Shown: piece after piece, positions 24,595 to 33,715 of the stretch
Layout of the letters: each line of letters opens with the position of its first letter
Numbering within the stretch: position 1 is the stretch's first letter
Assembly: GCF_024228675.1 (NCBI RefSeq)
Contig: NZ_CP100461.1
Location: 2,167,398 to 2,231,397, forward strand
Length of the DNA: 64,000 nucleotides
From: Salinigranum marinum
GTDB lineage: Archaea > Halobacteriota > Halobacteria > Halobacteriales > Haloferacaceae
Reading direction: 5' to 3'
Translations under genes and position numbers: made by a program
Notes under the pieces: model-generated
The model's input: the letters and a program-made list of their open reading frames with translations, nothing else
What the model was told of the DNA's origin: nothing
Databases searched by the model: none

Positions 24595-25194
24595 TCAGAC
24601 CGGCAGGTCCGCGTCCGGGTCGACGACGCGGTCGACCTCCGGCGGCATCCGCCAGTCGGTCGTGAGTTCCAGCAGTTGGACGAGGATCCTCCCCGTCGCC
24701 CCCCAGACGGTGTATCCGTCGACGTGGAAGAAGTGGATACGGATGTCGCCGTAGTAGGGGTGGTCGCGCCGTTCGGACTCGTAGTTCGCGAGATCGGTGA
24801 GCTCGTCGATCGAGAGGACGGCGATCTCGGCCACCTCGCGCTCGTCGGGCGTGTACTGGCGGGCGGGGACCCGGCCGACGAACGGCCGCACCGAGTAGTC
24901 GGTGACGGTCTCGATGTCGTCGAGCCGGCCGTACAGTTCGACCTCCTCGGGCCGGAGACCGATCTCCTCGCGCGCCTCGCGGAGCGCCGTCGCTTCGAGC
25001 GACTCGTCGCTCGGCTCGCGGCCGCCGCCGGGGAAGCTCATCTGTCCGGCGTGTTCGCCCAGGTGATCCGCACGCTTCGTGAAGAGGAGGTGGTCCTCAC
25101 CGTCGCGGTCGACGACGGGCGCGACGACCGCCGCCTGCCGCGTCGCCCCCTCGAACGGGACGGGCGTGTGCCGACCGACGCCGGAGAGGTCCAT
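24595..25194 (-). CDS. NUDIX hydrolase, CoA-pyrophosphatase type
   Basis: A 199-residue NUDIX protein. The Nudix box is complete: G58, E64, R72-E73, E76-E77 and G79 in GGREPSDESLEATALREARE (57-76). Just before it is LLFTKRADHLGEHAGQMSFP, the signature of CoA diphosphatases (NudL/UPF0035), which cut CoA to 3',5'-ADP and 4'-phosphopantetheine. Substrate preference is inferred from this motif. It ends about 140 bases from the DoxX gene (convergent) and starts about 50 bases downstream of the 25246-25830 gene on the same strand. Confidence 0.88.
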   Translation of the reverse strand: MDLSGVGRHTPVPFEGATRQAAVVAPVVDRDGEDHLLFTKRADHLGEHAGQMSFPGGGREPSDESLEATALREAREEIGLRPEEVELYGRLDDIETVTDYSVRPFVGRVPARQYTPDEREVAEIAVLSIDELTDLANYESERRDHPYYGDIRIHFFHVDGYTVWGATGRILVQLLELTTDWRMPPEVDRVVDPDADLPV

Positions 25195-25245
25195 ACACGA
25201 TACAACGGGTCGAAGGTCTTAATCCTGTATGGAACGCGGGATGTC

Positions 25246-25830
25246 TCAGCCCGTCTCCGGGTCCGACGCCGAGCGCGCGTCGTCGAGCCGCTCGCGGATC
25301 TCGGCGACGTCGACCGGTGCCCACGCCTCCAGATCGTACGTCACGTCCAGTAGGTGCTCGATCCGGGCGTCGTTCTCGGCGGCGACCGCCCGAGCGGCGT
25401 CGCCGCGCAGTCGCCCCTCGACCGACCGCGCGAGCGCCCCCCGCGAGACCGACCGCGTCGGGTAGTCGAGGATGTGCGGGAGGTCGTCGGCCGCCGCGGG
25501 GAGCGCCGGGAAGGCGACGGGGCCGACGGTCACCAGCGGTTCCGGGTCGGGCGCTTCGTCCCCGTCCGCGCCGTCGGCCGGCGTGTACTCGACGAGGAAG
25601 TAGCGGTCGACGGCCGACGCGACGGCGGCGTCGACCGCGGACGCGACCGCCGACTCGTCGGCGGCGGCGTCGCCGCGCTGGCGGTAGGCGAGTTCGACCA
25701 GCGCCTGCGTCAGTTCCTCGCGGGCGAGCGCGCCGAACATGTCGACGACGCCGGCGAGTTCGTCGGGATCGGCGACCGGCAACGTGGGCGCGGCGAAGGG
25801 GTCGCCGGCGTCGTCCGTGGCGTCGGTCAC
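25246..25830 (-). CDS. Conserved haloarchaeal protein, partner of GpgS-like gene
   Basis: A 194-residue soluble protein from a GTG at 25830 (VTDATDDAGDPFAAP) that overlaps the stop of the glycosyltransferase gene by four bases (GTGA). That overlap decides the start; the frame is open further upstream but only through the neighbour's coding sequence. It is mostly helical, Ala/Asp-rich, with AREELTQALVELAYRQRG and YFLVEYTPA. I recall related proteins (possibly DUF7109) beside this glycosyltransferase in haloarchaea. No domain of known function is visible. The coupled translation suggests a role with the glycosyltransferase. Confidence 0.65.
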   Translation of the reverse strand: MTDATDDAGDPFAAPTLPVADPDELAGVVDMFGALAREELTQALVELAYRQRGDAAADESAVASAVDAAVASAVDRYFLVEYTPADGADGDEAPDPEPLVTVGPVAFPALPAAADDLPHILDYPTRSVSRGALARSVEGRLRGDAARAVAAENDARIEHLLDVTYDLEAWAPVDVAEIRERLDDARSASDPETG

Positions 25831-26927
25831 TCGCGGACCTCCCGGAGGTCGGCCGCGGCGCGTTCGCACACCTCGTCGGGGTCGATCGGCGCGTCGGCCC
25901 ACGCCGGCAGGCGGTCGTCTCCGGCGGGGGGGACGATGGCTTCGGCGTACCGGTCGACCTGTGAGCGCTCCTCGTCGACCGGGTAGTCGAGCCCGTTGAA
26001 CGCCGCGTCCGCTCCGTATGCGCGGACGAACCGGCGGGCCGTCTCGCGGTACCGCGCCGGAAGGGTCTCGTAGGCGGGGTGGACCCCCTCAGCTTCGACC
26101 ACGGCGAACAGCGCCATCCCGACCTGTCGGGACATGTCCGACAGGCCCGTGGGCCCAGAGACGGCGCGGTGGTCGTGTTCGTACGCGCCGAGGTCGACCT
26201 GTGCGCTCCCGTCGAAGCCGACGTGGGCGAACGCGTCGCCGAGCGTCCCGACTTCGAGCCCCCACGACCGCTGCATCCGGAGCCGGGCGGCGAGGTCGCG
26301 CGTCGCGGCGAACTCCCCGGCGAGGGCGTAGCGGAACGAGGCCAGGTAGTCGAGGACCGCTGCGTCGTGGTCGGCGGCGAGCGCGCGGACGAGCGGCGCG
26401 TAGAACAGCCGAAACAGCCGGCCGTACAGCCGGCGGTTCTCCACCCGTGCGTAGTAGCCCTTCGAGAACGAGTGCCCCCGCGCGAGCGGGAACAGCAGTC
26501 GGGGGACGTACGTCCGGTCGTACGTCTTGGTGTCGGCGTCGTGGAAGACGACGTACTCCTCGTCGCCGGCGAGGGCGGCTCCGAGCGCGAGCCACACGTC
26601 GCGTCCCTTGCCGCGCTCGCCGGCGAGGCCCCCGTCGCGGAGGAGCGTCTCGACGCCCGGGCCGTCACACCACAGGAGTGTGAGCGGGAGGTCGTAGTCG
26701 GCGAGCCACTCGGCGAACGCGTCGACCCGCGAGGCGGACGCTCGGAGCGGAACGACGACGCGGCCGGGGGCGATCCGCTCGAGCGTCGAGAGGACGCGTT
26801 CGGCGGCGAGGCCGGCGTACTCGCGTTCCGTCATCGGCACGACCACCGCGGCGCGATCGACCGGGGCGTCGGGCGTCGCCCCGCCGAGGTCGTGGAGCGT
26901 CGTGACACGCTCTTGGACGTACTCCAT
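25827..26927 (-). CDS. Glucosyl-3-phosphoglycerate synthase-like glycosyltransferase
   Basis: A 366-residue GT-A glycosyltransferase from the ATG at 26927 (MEYVQERVTTLHDLGG). An upstream start is rejected because a CTTTTGCC TATA-like stretch falls between the two. The nucleotide-sugar metal motif is VFHDADTKTYD; family-typical GKGRDVWLALG and SFSKGYYARVENRRLYGRL are also present. Members of this GT81-type family join glucose to 3-phosphoglycerate as the first step to glucosylglycerate, a compatible solute. The substrate is inferred from family. It shares a four-base overlap with the downstream conserved gene. Confidence 0.8.
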   Translation of the reverse strand: MEYVQERVTTLHDLGGATPDAPVDRAAVVVPMTEREYAGLAAERVLSTLERIAPGRVVVPLRASASRVDAFAEWLADYDLPLTLLWCDGPGVETLLRDGGLAGERGKGRDVWLALGAALAGDEEYVVFHDADTKTYDRTYVPRLLFPLARGHSFSKGYYARVENRRLYGRLFRLFYAPLVRALAADHDAAVLDYLASFRYALAGEFAATRDLAARLRMQRSWGLEVGTLGDAFAHVGFDGSAQVDLGAYEHDHRAVSGPTGLSDMSRQVGMALFAVVEAEGVHPAYETLPARYRETARRFVRAYGADAAFNGLDYPVDEERSQVDRYAEAIVPPAGDDRLPAWADAPIDPDEVCERAAADLREVRE

Positions 26928-27083
26928 CACCCGTGTCACGGGTTCGGGAGGCAAAAGTCCCGCGAACACGGTTCGGCGGCGTGGAACCGGCGCGGAGCCG
27001 ACGCAGAGCCGACATGGGAACCGTCGAGCGCGACGCGACAGGGCGCGGCCGTCGCGCGGGATCTCGACAGCCCCACGACACCG

Positions 27084-28286
27084 TCACTCGGGATCGCTCG
27101 ACACCGACTCGGCGGCTCTCCCGCGGGCGGTTCCCGGGAGCAGCCCGGCGAGTCGGAGCGCGCCGAGCACCGCGACCACCGCCCCGAGGCCGACCGCGAA
27201 CGTCGAGAACACGGCGTCGTACGCGAGACCGCCCTCGACGAGCGTCCCGACAGCGCTGGAGCCGCCGGCCTGCGTGAGCATCATCGCCCCGGAGTACGCG
27301 GCGTAGGCGCTCCCGCGCGTCTCGTCGGGGAGCGTGTCGAGCAGGAAGGTGTCCATCGCGGGGAACAGGCTGTGGATGACGTAGCCCACGACGGCCGTGA
27401 CGACGAGGAGGGCGAGGAGTCCGGTGGTTCTTGTGAGGAGGAAGACGCTCCCGGCGAACGCGGCGACGACGCCGAGCAGATACGGCACGTGCGGGAGGCG
27501 GTCGGCGAGCCGTCCGGAGACGACGAACGCGGGCACGCCCGCGGCGAACACGACGGTGAGCGTGTTCTTCGCCATCGTGGGCGAGAGGCCCTTCGTCCGC
27601 ATGTAGAGTTCGTAGAAGTTGAACAGCCCCTGCCAGACGAAGCCGGTCACGCCCAGGATCACGACGCCGACGGCGATGAGTCGCCACTCGCGTCTGATGC
27701 CGGCCAGGAGGTCCCGGTCCGCGACGCCGGCGTCCGGGAGGTCGGTCCGGCGTGCGGTCACGACGAGGGCGAGCGTGACGAGGAAGGCCACGACGCCGGT
27801 GCCGACGAAGACGACGCGCCACGAGACGACGAGGGCGAGCGTCACGAGCGGGGCAGCGGCGACGGCGGCGATCTGCGACGCCGTGCCGTGCGTTCCCATC
27901 GCGCGGCCCACCCGTTCGGGGTACAGTTCGCTCACGAGCGGGTTGGCGGCGACGAAGTAGACGCCCGACGAGAGCCCCATCAGGAGCGCACCGGCACCGA
28001 CGGTGACGACCGTGTCCGCCGCGGCGGTGAACAGCGACGCGACGGTGAGTACGACCCCCGTCCCGAGGACGACGCGGTGTCTGGGGACGCGGGTGAGCAG
28101 CCACCCCGCCGGGAGTCGCGGGAGGGCGCTCCCGAGCCAGACGAGAGTCGCGATGGTCCCTGCCGTGGCCTCGCCGACGTCGAAGACGACGATGAACTGC
28201 CCGACGAGCGGGGCGAAGACGACGCGTGCGAGGTTCACTAAGAACGCCATCGCACAGAGGGTACCGAAGAGGGGGCGTCTGGACAC
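27084..28286 (-). CDS. MFS transporter
   Basis: A 400-residue membrane protein from the GTG at 28286 (VSRRPLFGTLCAMAFLVNLA). About twelve hydrophobic segments are visible, with the typical MFS loop between helices 2 and 3 (WLLTRVPRHRVVLGTG) and a charged central loop (TARRTDLPDAGVADRDLLAG). An upstream in-frame extension is Arg/Pro-rich and not plausible. The carried substrate is not known. Upstream, the divergent zinc-finger gene at 28515 starts about 230 bases away, and downstream is the GpgS-like gene. Confidence 0.85.
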   Translation of the reverse strand: MSRRPLFGTLCAMAFLVNLARVVFAPLVGQFIVVFDVGEATAGTIATLVWLGSALPRLPAGWLLTRVPRHRVVLGTGVVLTVASLFTAAADTVVTVGAGALLMGLSSGVYFVAANPLVSELYPERVGRAMGTHGTASQIAAVAAAPLVTLALVVSWRVVFVGTGVVAFLVTLALVVTARRTDLPDAGVADRDLLAGIRREWRLIAVGVVILGVTGFVWQGLFNFYELYMRTKGLSPTMAKNTLTVVFAAGVPAFVVSGRLADRLPHVPYLLGVVAAFAGSVFLLTRTTGLLALLVVTAVVGYVIHSLFPAMDTFLLDTLPDETRGSAYAAYSGAMMLTQAGGSSAVGTLVEGGLAYDAVFSTFAVGLGAVVAVLGALRLAGLLPGTARGRAAESVSSDPE

Positions 28287-28514
28287 GGGGGAACGTCGCT
28301 GGGACGGACGACAAGCGTTCCGACTTCGGCGCACGAGACCGGGCGGCGGCGGCCTCGCCGGTGGCCTCGGTGCAGGGCGACGGGGCGGCCCCGACGGTCG
28401 GCGGAGTGCGCCCGGATCCGGTGTCTCGGGCCGCCTCTGTGGGATGATACGCTGTCGGCCCCGCGTCAGACGCCGTGTGGGGTCTTTTTCCCCAGGGGTC
28501 TCCAACGGCCGCAC

Positions 28515-28685
28515 ATGAAATCGACACGGAAGGGACTTCGTGACGGCGAACTGTCCAAGGACAACTACGAGCGGCTCAACTGTGTCGAGTGCGAGAAGAC
28601 GCTGAAGAAGAAGAACGACCCCGACGAAGTGTTCTCCGTCCGAACCTGTCCTGAGTGCGGCCGACAGTGGAAAGAGCTGAGATAA
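28515..28685 (+). CDS. 56-residue zinc-finger microprotein (HVO_0758-like)
   Basis: The ATG at 28515 gives MKSTRKGLRDGELSKDNYER, with CVEC and CPECG knuckles about 21 residues apart (NCVECEKTLKKK; RTCPECGRQWKELR). This closely recalls the haloarchaeal microprotein HVO_0758 of Haloferax, a zinc-binding protein studied for its effect on motility and biofilm; the match is from memory. The short basic N-terminus and zinc ribbon suggest a regulatory or translation role. Its stop abuts the convergent aldo/keto reductase gene. Confidence 0.75.
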   Translation: MKSTRKGLRDGELSKDNYERLNCVECEKTLKKKNDPDEVFSVRTCPECGRQWKELR

Positions 28686-29804
28686 CTACTCGAACACCGC
28701 ATCGAACGCCCGCGCCCCGAGCGGATCGAACGTCCCCGCGGCGACGTTCTCCGCGACGTGATCCGTCCGGGAGGCACCGACGAGCGCCGCCGTCACCCCG
28801 GGTGCCGACCGCGCGAAGTTGAGCGCGCGCTGGGCCGGCGTGTCACCGGCGAGTTCGGCGTCGACCGCCGCAGGGATCGACCGCGCGAGGTCCCCCTGGC
28901 CGATGCTCGCCGACGTGAACACGTCGAGCCCCCGCTCGTGGGCGTACCGGAGCGCGCTCTGCCGTCCGTCCTCGTCGCCATCGCCGTCACTGCCGCGGTG
29001 TCCATCACCGTGTGCCGCGACGGTGAACGCGTCGGCCATCGTCACGTTGAACGGGAGCTGGATCGCCGCGAGCCCCGACTCGGACGCGCCGGCGGCGTCG
29101 GCGGCGGCCTCCGCGCGGGCGACGACCTCCGCGAGCGAGAGGTACTGGTCGTGGGCGGGCGGCACCCGGAACGCGGTCCACGTCGCGACGCCGTACGCGC
29201 CGACGTCGCCCGTCGCCCGTCGCTCCTCTAAGCGCGTGAAGCTCCGTTCGAGCAGGTCGTACACCTCGTCGCGAGAGCGGGCGGCCAGTTGCGTCTCGGG
29301 GTTGTGCAGGTAGTAGAGGTCGATCTGGTCGAGCCCGAGGTTCGACAGCGAGCGGTCGAGCATCGCGTCGACGAACGCGGGGGTCAGACAGTGGCTCCCG
29401 CGGGCAAGGTCCGCGGGCGAGGCGAGCCCCGTGTCGAGGAACTCCCGGCGGACGTAGTCGGCGGGGTCGGCCGGGTGCGCGCCGTCGAACGGGACGAACC
29501 CGCCCTTCGTGGCGACGACGACCTCGTCGCGGTCGACGTCGGCGTCCGAAAGCGCCCGGCCGACGACGCGTTCCGAGCGCTGACAGCGGTAGTTGATCGC
29601 GGTGTCGACGAGGTTGACGCCGTGTTCGAGTGCCGCGACGAGCGCCGCGTAGTAGCGGTCGTCGACGGCGTCGGTGGGGTCGCCGAGGTAGGTGCCGATG
29701 CCGATCGAGGAGACGACGCCGGGCCCGAACCGGCGGAAGTAGGTGCGGCCGAAGCTGTCGCCAAAGCGGTCGCGGTAGCGCCAGGTTCCTTCGCCGGTGG
29801 CCAT
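28686..29804 (-). CDS. Aldo/keto reductase
   Basis: A 372-residue NADPH-dependent oxidoreductase with the TIM barrel pattern of the family. The motif INLVDTAINYRCQRSERVVG (here NLVDTAINYRCQRSERVVGR, about 75-94) holds the Asp and Tyr of the active site; VVATKGGFVPFDG follows, and IDLYYLHNPETQL carries the strand-end His. The C-terminus has the cofactor-binding LVGASRTDHVAENVAA. An acidic insertion (HGDGHRGSDGDGDEDGRQ, about 265-282) is a haloarchaeal-type addition. The substrate is unknown. Confidence 0.85.
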   Translation of the reverse strand: MATGEGTWRYRDRFGDSFGRTYFRRFGPGVVSSIGIGTYLGDPTDAVDDRYYAALVAALEHGVNLVDTAINYRCQRSERVVGRALSDADVDRDEVVVATKGGFVPFDGAHPADPADYVRREFLDTGLASPADLARGSHCLTPAFVDAMLDRSLSNLGLDQIDLYYLHNPETQLAARSRDEVYDLLERSFTRLEERRATGDVGAYGVATWTAFRVPPAHDQYLSLAEVVARAEAAADAAGASESGLAAIQLPFNVTMADAFTVAAHGDGHRGSDGDGDEDGRQSALRYAHERGLDVFTSASIGQGDLARSIPAAVDAELAGDTPAQRALNFARSAPGVTAALVGASRTDHVAENVAAGTFDPLGARAFDAVFE

Positions 29805-30042
29805 ACCGATACGAACGAGGTCGGCGGGGTTAGGCGTTGATATCTGGCACTGGTCGGTCCGTGTGTGCGATGAGTTGTGGGACGGCCGAGCGAACGAGGC
29901 GGCCGGGGAGGTTCAGGGCGGTCCCGCCGCGCCCAGCTACCGTCTCCGTCGTCACGAGCGCCTCGACACGATCAACTCACGCGTCCCCACTGGACACCGC
30001 CTCGACGAAATCCGACTCGCGATCGGGACCGTTCAGACCGCC

Positions 30043-31266
30043 TCACGTCTCGCCGGACATCGAGTCGAACAGGCGCTCGACGAGCGCCTCGCGCTCGACG
30101 CGGAGGCCGCCGTCGGTGTCGACGACGCCGTCGTTCTGCGTGATCTGCGCGCCGCCCATCCGCGCGTGACCGCCCGCCGACGACCCGGGGACGTCAGCCA
30201 GCGCCGCCTCCAGCGTCCGGCCCATGTGGACCCGGTCGTCCCGCGATCGCCCCGAGAGGTAGATGTTCCCGCTCTTCTCGCCGACGACCACCGTGGCCGT
30301 CACCCCCTCCATCTTGATGAGTTCGTCCGCGGCCTGCGGGATCGCGTCCAGGTTCGACAGCGCGCCGATGTCGCTGACGAGGAACGGGCCGCGCACCTGC
30401 TTGCCGGCGATGGCGCGCGCTTTCGCCTCCAGCACCTCCTTCGACACCTCGGGGTTGGCGATCCGGTTGAGGAGGTCCTCGTCGACCCCCGGGTAGAGGT
30501 ACGCCGCCGCCGAGAAGTCCGGGGCCGAACAGCCCGCGGTGAGCCGGTTGGTGTCGGTGAGGATCCCATAGAGGAGCCCCGTCGAGACGTCCGAGGGGAG
30601 CGTGTACTCGGCGGCGACCTCCGATGCGTGCATGTCGGGCGGGACGGGCGTCGCGCCCACGTCGCGGAAGTACTCGGCGATGATGCTCGAACAGGCCCCG
30701 TAGTCCGTACGGACGTCGGTGAACGCCTCGCCCGTGCCGTCACCGGGGTGGTGGTCGACGACGGCAAAGGGGAGGATCCCCTCGGCGCCGGCGAAGCCCC
30801 GTGGCTCGTTGTGGTCGACGAGGACGACCGCCTCGGCGGCGAGTTCGGAGACGTGGTCGATGTCGGCCATCTCGATGTCGAGTACCGTCCGAAAGGCACG
30901 GTTCTCCTGGTGGCGGATCTGTCCCGTGTACTGGAGCGTCACCGCCGTGTCGACCTGGCGCGCGAGGCACGCGACGCCGATGGCCGCGGCCATCGCGTCG
31001 GGATCGGGGTTCGGGTGCATCAACACCGCGACCTCGTCTCGGCTCTCGATCGTCTCCAAGAATCGCGTCCCCGTCGGTCGCTTGAATCGCAGGAGGGCGT
31101 ACGTGCCACCGACGAGCGCGACGGCCGCGAGGACGACGGCCGCGGCGAGTTCCGGATACATCCGCACGAACGACTCGGCCTCGTCGAGCGCCGAACCGGC
31201 GTCGGGGACGAAGACGACGGCGTCCGTCCGTGGCGGCATACCCGCCCTGTCAATGTCGAAGGTCAT
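30043..31266 (-). CDS. Membrane-anchored DHH/DHHA1 phosphoesterase
   Basis: A 407-residue protein (ATG at 31266; an upstream start would add four residues). A membrane helix near the N-terminus (AAAVVLAAVALVGGTYALL) precedes the DHH domain: HPNPDPDAMAAAIG, VVLVDHNEPRGF and VVDHHPGDG supply the metal ligands. The C-terminal DHHA1 domain contains GGHARMGGAQI. These proteins are nanoRNases or pAp phosphatases (NrnA type) or RecJ-like nucleases; the membrane anchor points to GdpP-like relatives that cut cyclic dinucleotides. The exact substrate is not determinable. It ends about 240 bases from the aldo/keto reductase start. Confidence 0.85.
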   Translation of the reverse strand: MTFDIDRAGMPPRTDAVVFVPDAGSALDEAESFVRMYPELAAAVVLAAVALVGGTYALLRFKRPTGTRFLETIESRDEVAVLMHPNPDPDAMAAAIGVACLARQVDTAVTLQYTGQIRHQENRAFRTVLDIEMADIDHVSELAAEAVVLVDHNEPRGFAGAEGILPFAVVDHHPGDGTGEAFTDVRTDYGACSSIIAEYFRDVGATPVPPDMHASEVAAEYTLPSDVSTGLLYGILTDTNRLTAGCSAPDFSAAAYLYPGVDEDLLNRIANPEVSKEVLEAKARAIAGKQVRGPFLVSDIGALSNLDAIPQAADELIKMEGVTATVVVGEKSGNIYLSGRSRDDRVHMGRTLEAALADVPGSSAGGHARMGGAQITQNDGVVDTDGGLRVEREALVERLFDSMSGET

Positions 31267-31307
31267 GAAGATTCCCACATCGTGTCGTTCAGCGAGCGAC
31301 GAATTAC

Positions 31308-32183
31308 TCAGTGTTCCGCACGGTAGGCGTCGATCGCGGCCCGGTACCCCTCGCGGAACGTCGGGAAGTCGAACCCGTAGCCGAGCTCCCGGAGCCGTCG
31401 GTTCGAACAGCGCTTGCTCGTCAGGATCCGCCGCCGGGCGGCCTCCGACAGGTCGCCGTCGGCGAGCCGCTCGTCTTTCGTCCGCTTCGGCGGGCGGTCG
31501 ACCCCGCAGGCGTCGGCGAGCCAGTCAGCGAACTCCCACTTCGAGACGGGTTCGTCGTCGACGACGAGCAGGACGCCGTCGACGTCGTGTTCGAGGGCGA
31601 ACACGACCGCGCCGGCGGCGTCCTCCCGATGAACCATGTTGAGGTAGCCCTCGGTCACCGGCCCGTCGAGGTAGCGTTCGAGTCGGTACCGGTCCGGGCC
31701 GTAGAGCCCGGCGAAGCGCGTGACGGCCGACGGCATCGGTGCCGAGAGCGCCACCGCCTCGGCCTCGGCTAGGACGCGCGTCTTCTCCGTCGTCGGCTCC
31801 AGCGGCGTCTCCTCGTCGACCCAGTCGCCGCCGTGGTCGCCGTAGACGCCCGTCGACGAGGTGTACACCAGCCGCTCCGGTGGGGCGTCGCGGCCGGCGA
31901 ACTCGTCGACCGCGTTCTGCAGCCCGTCGACGAACACCTGGCGGGCAGCGCCGGCTCCCCGGCCCCCGGAACTCGCCGCGAAGACCAGCCAGTCGGCGTC
32001 GGGAACGGCCGAGAGCGACTCGGGATCGGTGACGTCCGCGCGGACAGGGTCGAGCCCCGCCTCGGCGACGGCGTCGAGGCCCTCGTCGGAGCGGCGGACC
32101 CCGACGACGTCGTGGCCGCGGTCGTCAAGCTGGCGGCCGAGTGCGAGACCGACGTAGCCACAGCCGAGCACGACAGTTTTCAT
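31308..32183 (-). CDS. NAD(P)-dependent sugar-epimerase-like SDR
   Basis: A 291-residue extended SDR protein. It starts MKTVVLGCGYVGLALGRQLD with the N-terminal NAD(P) motif GCGYVGLALG (8-17). The active-site Tyr is in VYTSSTGVYGDHGG, the reduced YxxxK form seen in atypical SDRs of the YeeZ type. The C-terminal half has YGPDRYRLERYLDGPVTEGY and EDAAGAVVFALE, the substrate-binding region. Its stop is about 40 bases from the start of the DHH gene on the same strand, so a shared transcript is likely. Substrate unknown. Confidence 0.8.
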   Translation of the reverse strand: MKTVVLGCGYVGLALGRQLDDRGHDVVGVRRSDEGLDAVAEAGLDPVRADVTDPESLSAVPDADWLVFAASSGGRGAGAARQVFVDGLQNAVDEFAGRDAPPERLVYTSSTGVYGDHGGDWVDEETPLEPTTEKTRVLAEAEAVALSAPMPSAVTRFAGLYGPDRYRLERYLDGPVTEGYLNMVHREDAAGAVVFALEHDVDGVLLVVDDEPVSKWEFADWLADACGVDRPPKRTKDERLADGDLSEAARRRILTSKRCSNRRLRELGYGFDFPTFREGYRAAIDAYRAEH

Positions 32184-32192
32184 CGGGACCTC

Positions 32193-32618
32193 CTACTCGT
32201 TCCGGACGGCGATGACGCGGTGGATGGCCGCGAGTTCCGCGAGCGTCGTCGTCCGACGGCCCTCGAGCGACTGCTGGACCTCCTGGCCGGAGATGTCGAG
32301 GCCCGTCTCGGCGGCGAGCGTGTCGACGTCGAGCACCCCGGTCGTCATCCCCATCAGGAGTCGGTCGCGGAGTTCGAGCGTCATCGTCTCGGCGTCACGG
32401 TCGGCGTCGACCGCGAGGACGGCCATCGCCTCCTCGACGCTCAGCGTGACTTCGTCGTCCGCGGCGAGCGCTTCGAGGCGCGCCTCGTCGACGCCAGCGT
32501 CGGTCGCGACACGCGCGACGCCGTGTGCGTCGACGACGTCCGCGAGCGCTCGCTCGTACGCAGCCCGGAGTTCGGGGGCCGCGCGCGACGCCGGGTCGTC
32601 GACCACGTCGTAGAGCAT
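32193..32618 (-). CDS. Conserved haloarchaeal protein (DUF5791-like)
   Basis: A 141-residue protein from the ATG at 32618 (MLYDVVDDPASRAAPELRAA); upstream in-frame residues are not conserved-looking. It is helical, with LSVEEAMAVLAVDADRDAET, then LLMGMTTGVLDVDTLAAETG, a pattern like a small helix-turn-helix or dimerisation protein. I recall DUF5791 for this family. It sits ten bases upstream of the epimerase-like gene, so probably in one transcript with it. Confidence 0.6.
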   Translation of the reverse strand: MLYDVVDDPASRAAPELRAAYERALADVVDAHGVARVATDAGVDEARLEALAADDEVTLSVEEAMAVLAVDADRDAETMTLELRDRLLMGMTTGVLDVDTLAAETGLDISGQEVQQSLEGRRTTTLAELAAIHRVIAVRNE

Positions 32619-32773
32619 GGCTATGTGTCGACGGGGCGGGGCCAAAACGGTTGTCACTCCCCCGAGCGTGGAAGTCAAACGCCCGGAACGGTCAGTAGAA
32701 CGGCCACGGCCGCCCCGAACCCCCGAATCGACGGACGCGAGGGAACCGACCGCCGTCGGGAGAGCCGGGAGGG

Positions 32774-33715
32774 TCACTCCTCCCACCCCGGCGACGTCTC
32801 CTCGGTCTGCCCGTCGACGTCACCGACACCCGTCCGCCCCGGCGGGACGGCCACGAGGACCACGGTCCGGACCGAGAAGTCGATGCGGTCGGCGTGTCCG
32901 AGCGGTTCCGTGTTCCCGTCCCCGTCGATATCGAGTTCGGCCCGGCCGCCGTCGCGGACGTACGTGACCGTCTCGCCGGGCGTTCCCCGGTTCGTCCGGA
33001 CGGCGAACCGCGAGTAGTGCCCCCGGACATCGACGTCCCAGACGTTCACCGTGACGTACCAGTTCGTCGGCGTCGGGAGGAGCGGGAGCCCCGCGGGGAG
33101 GACGACGACGTCGTCCTCGTAGCGGTCGGCGAGTCGGTCCGTCCCGTTCGCGACCACGCTCCCGGCCGCCGCGGTCAGGGCGGTCGTCGAGACGCGACGG
33201 ACCGCGCTTGCGGTGTCGTTGACCGGGGCGTACGCGACGCGCGTCTCCGGGGAGGCACGCGCCTCGGCGACGGCGACGCGGAGGTGAACCCGGAGGCGGT
33301 CGGCCGCTCGGCCCTCGACGCCGGCGGCGTCGACGACCGCCGGCACGTACGAGCCGTTCGTGACGGCCAGCGCCGTCGTCGAGGGTCGGCTCCACTGCCC
33401 GAGCGCGGTGTCGATGGCGTCGTGGCGCTCGTCGGAGTCGAGCGACGTCTCGCGCGCGAGGACGACGTGCGTTCTGGCTTCGATCGCGTTCAGCGCCTTG
33501 CCGACATCCGCTTCGAGCCGCTCTCGCTCGTCCCGCGTCACGGGCGTGTCCGGGCCGGTGGCGTTCTCGGCCGCACGGAGCGTCGCGCGCCGGTCGTCGA
33601 GCGCCGTCGCGAGTCGAGCGGCCGGGTTCGACCGCCCCGTGGCGGCGTCGCCCATCCGGACGGCGACGGAGACGTTTCGAACTTCGCCGCGGAGGGCCAT
33701 GAGGTCGGCCGACAC
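32774..33715 (-). CDS. C-terminal part of a large pilus-locus protein, truncated
   Basis: A 313-residue reading from a GTG at 33715 (MSADLMALRGEVRNVSVAVR). The coding frame continues upstream without a start to about 33844. The sequence ends with GDVDGQTEETSPGWEE, and LPAGLPLLPTPTNWYVTVNVW and DGGRAELDIDGDGNTEPLGH look like the C-terminal part of the large haloarchaeal proteins (DUF7286, by memory) encoded in TadA-type pilus/secretion loci. Those are usually about 800 or more residues, so roughly the first half is missing. No signal peptide is visible, consistent with truncation. Confidence 0.55.
   Translation of the reverse strand: MSADLMALRGEVRNVSVAVRMGDAATGRSNPAARLATALDDRRATLRAAENATGPDTPVTRDERERLEADVGKALNAIEARTHVVLARETSLDSDERHDAIDTALGQWSRPSTTALAVTNGSYVPAVVDAAGVEGRAADRLRVHLRVAVAEARASPETRVAYAPVNDTASAVRRVSTTALTAAAGSVVANGTDRLADRYEDDVVVLPAGLPLLPTPTNWYVTVNVWDVDVRGHYSRFAVRTNRGTPGETVTYVRDGGRAELDIDGDGNTEPLGHADRIDFSVRTVVLVAVPPGRTGVGDVDGQTEETSPGWEE

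Noticed and set aside
26079-28241. 720-codon plus-strand frame over GpgS-like and MFS genes
   Set aside because: Acidic/Arg-rich shadow without any domain; real genes on the minus strand carry clear motifs.
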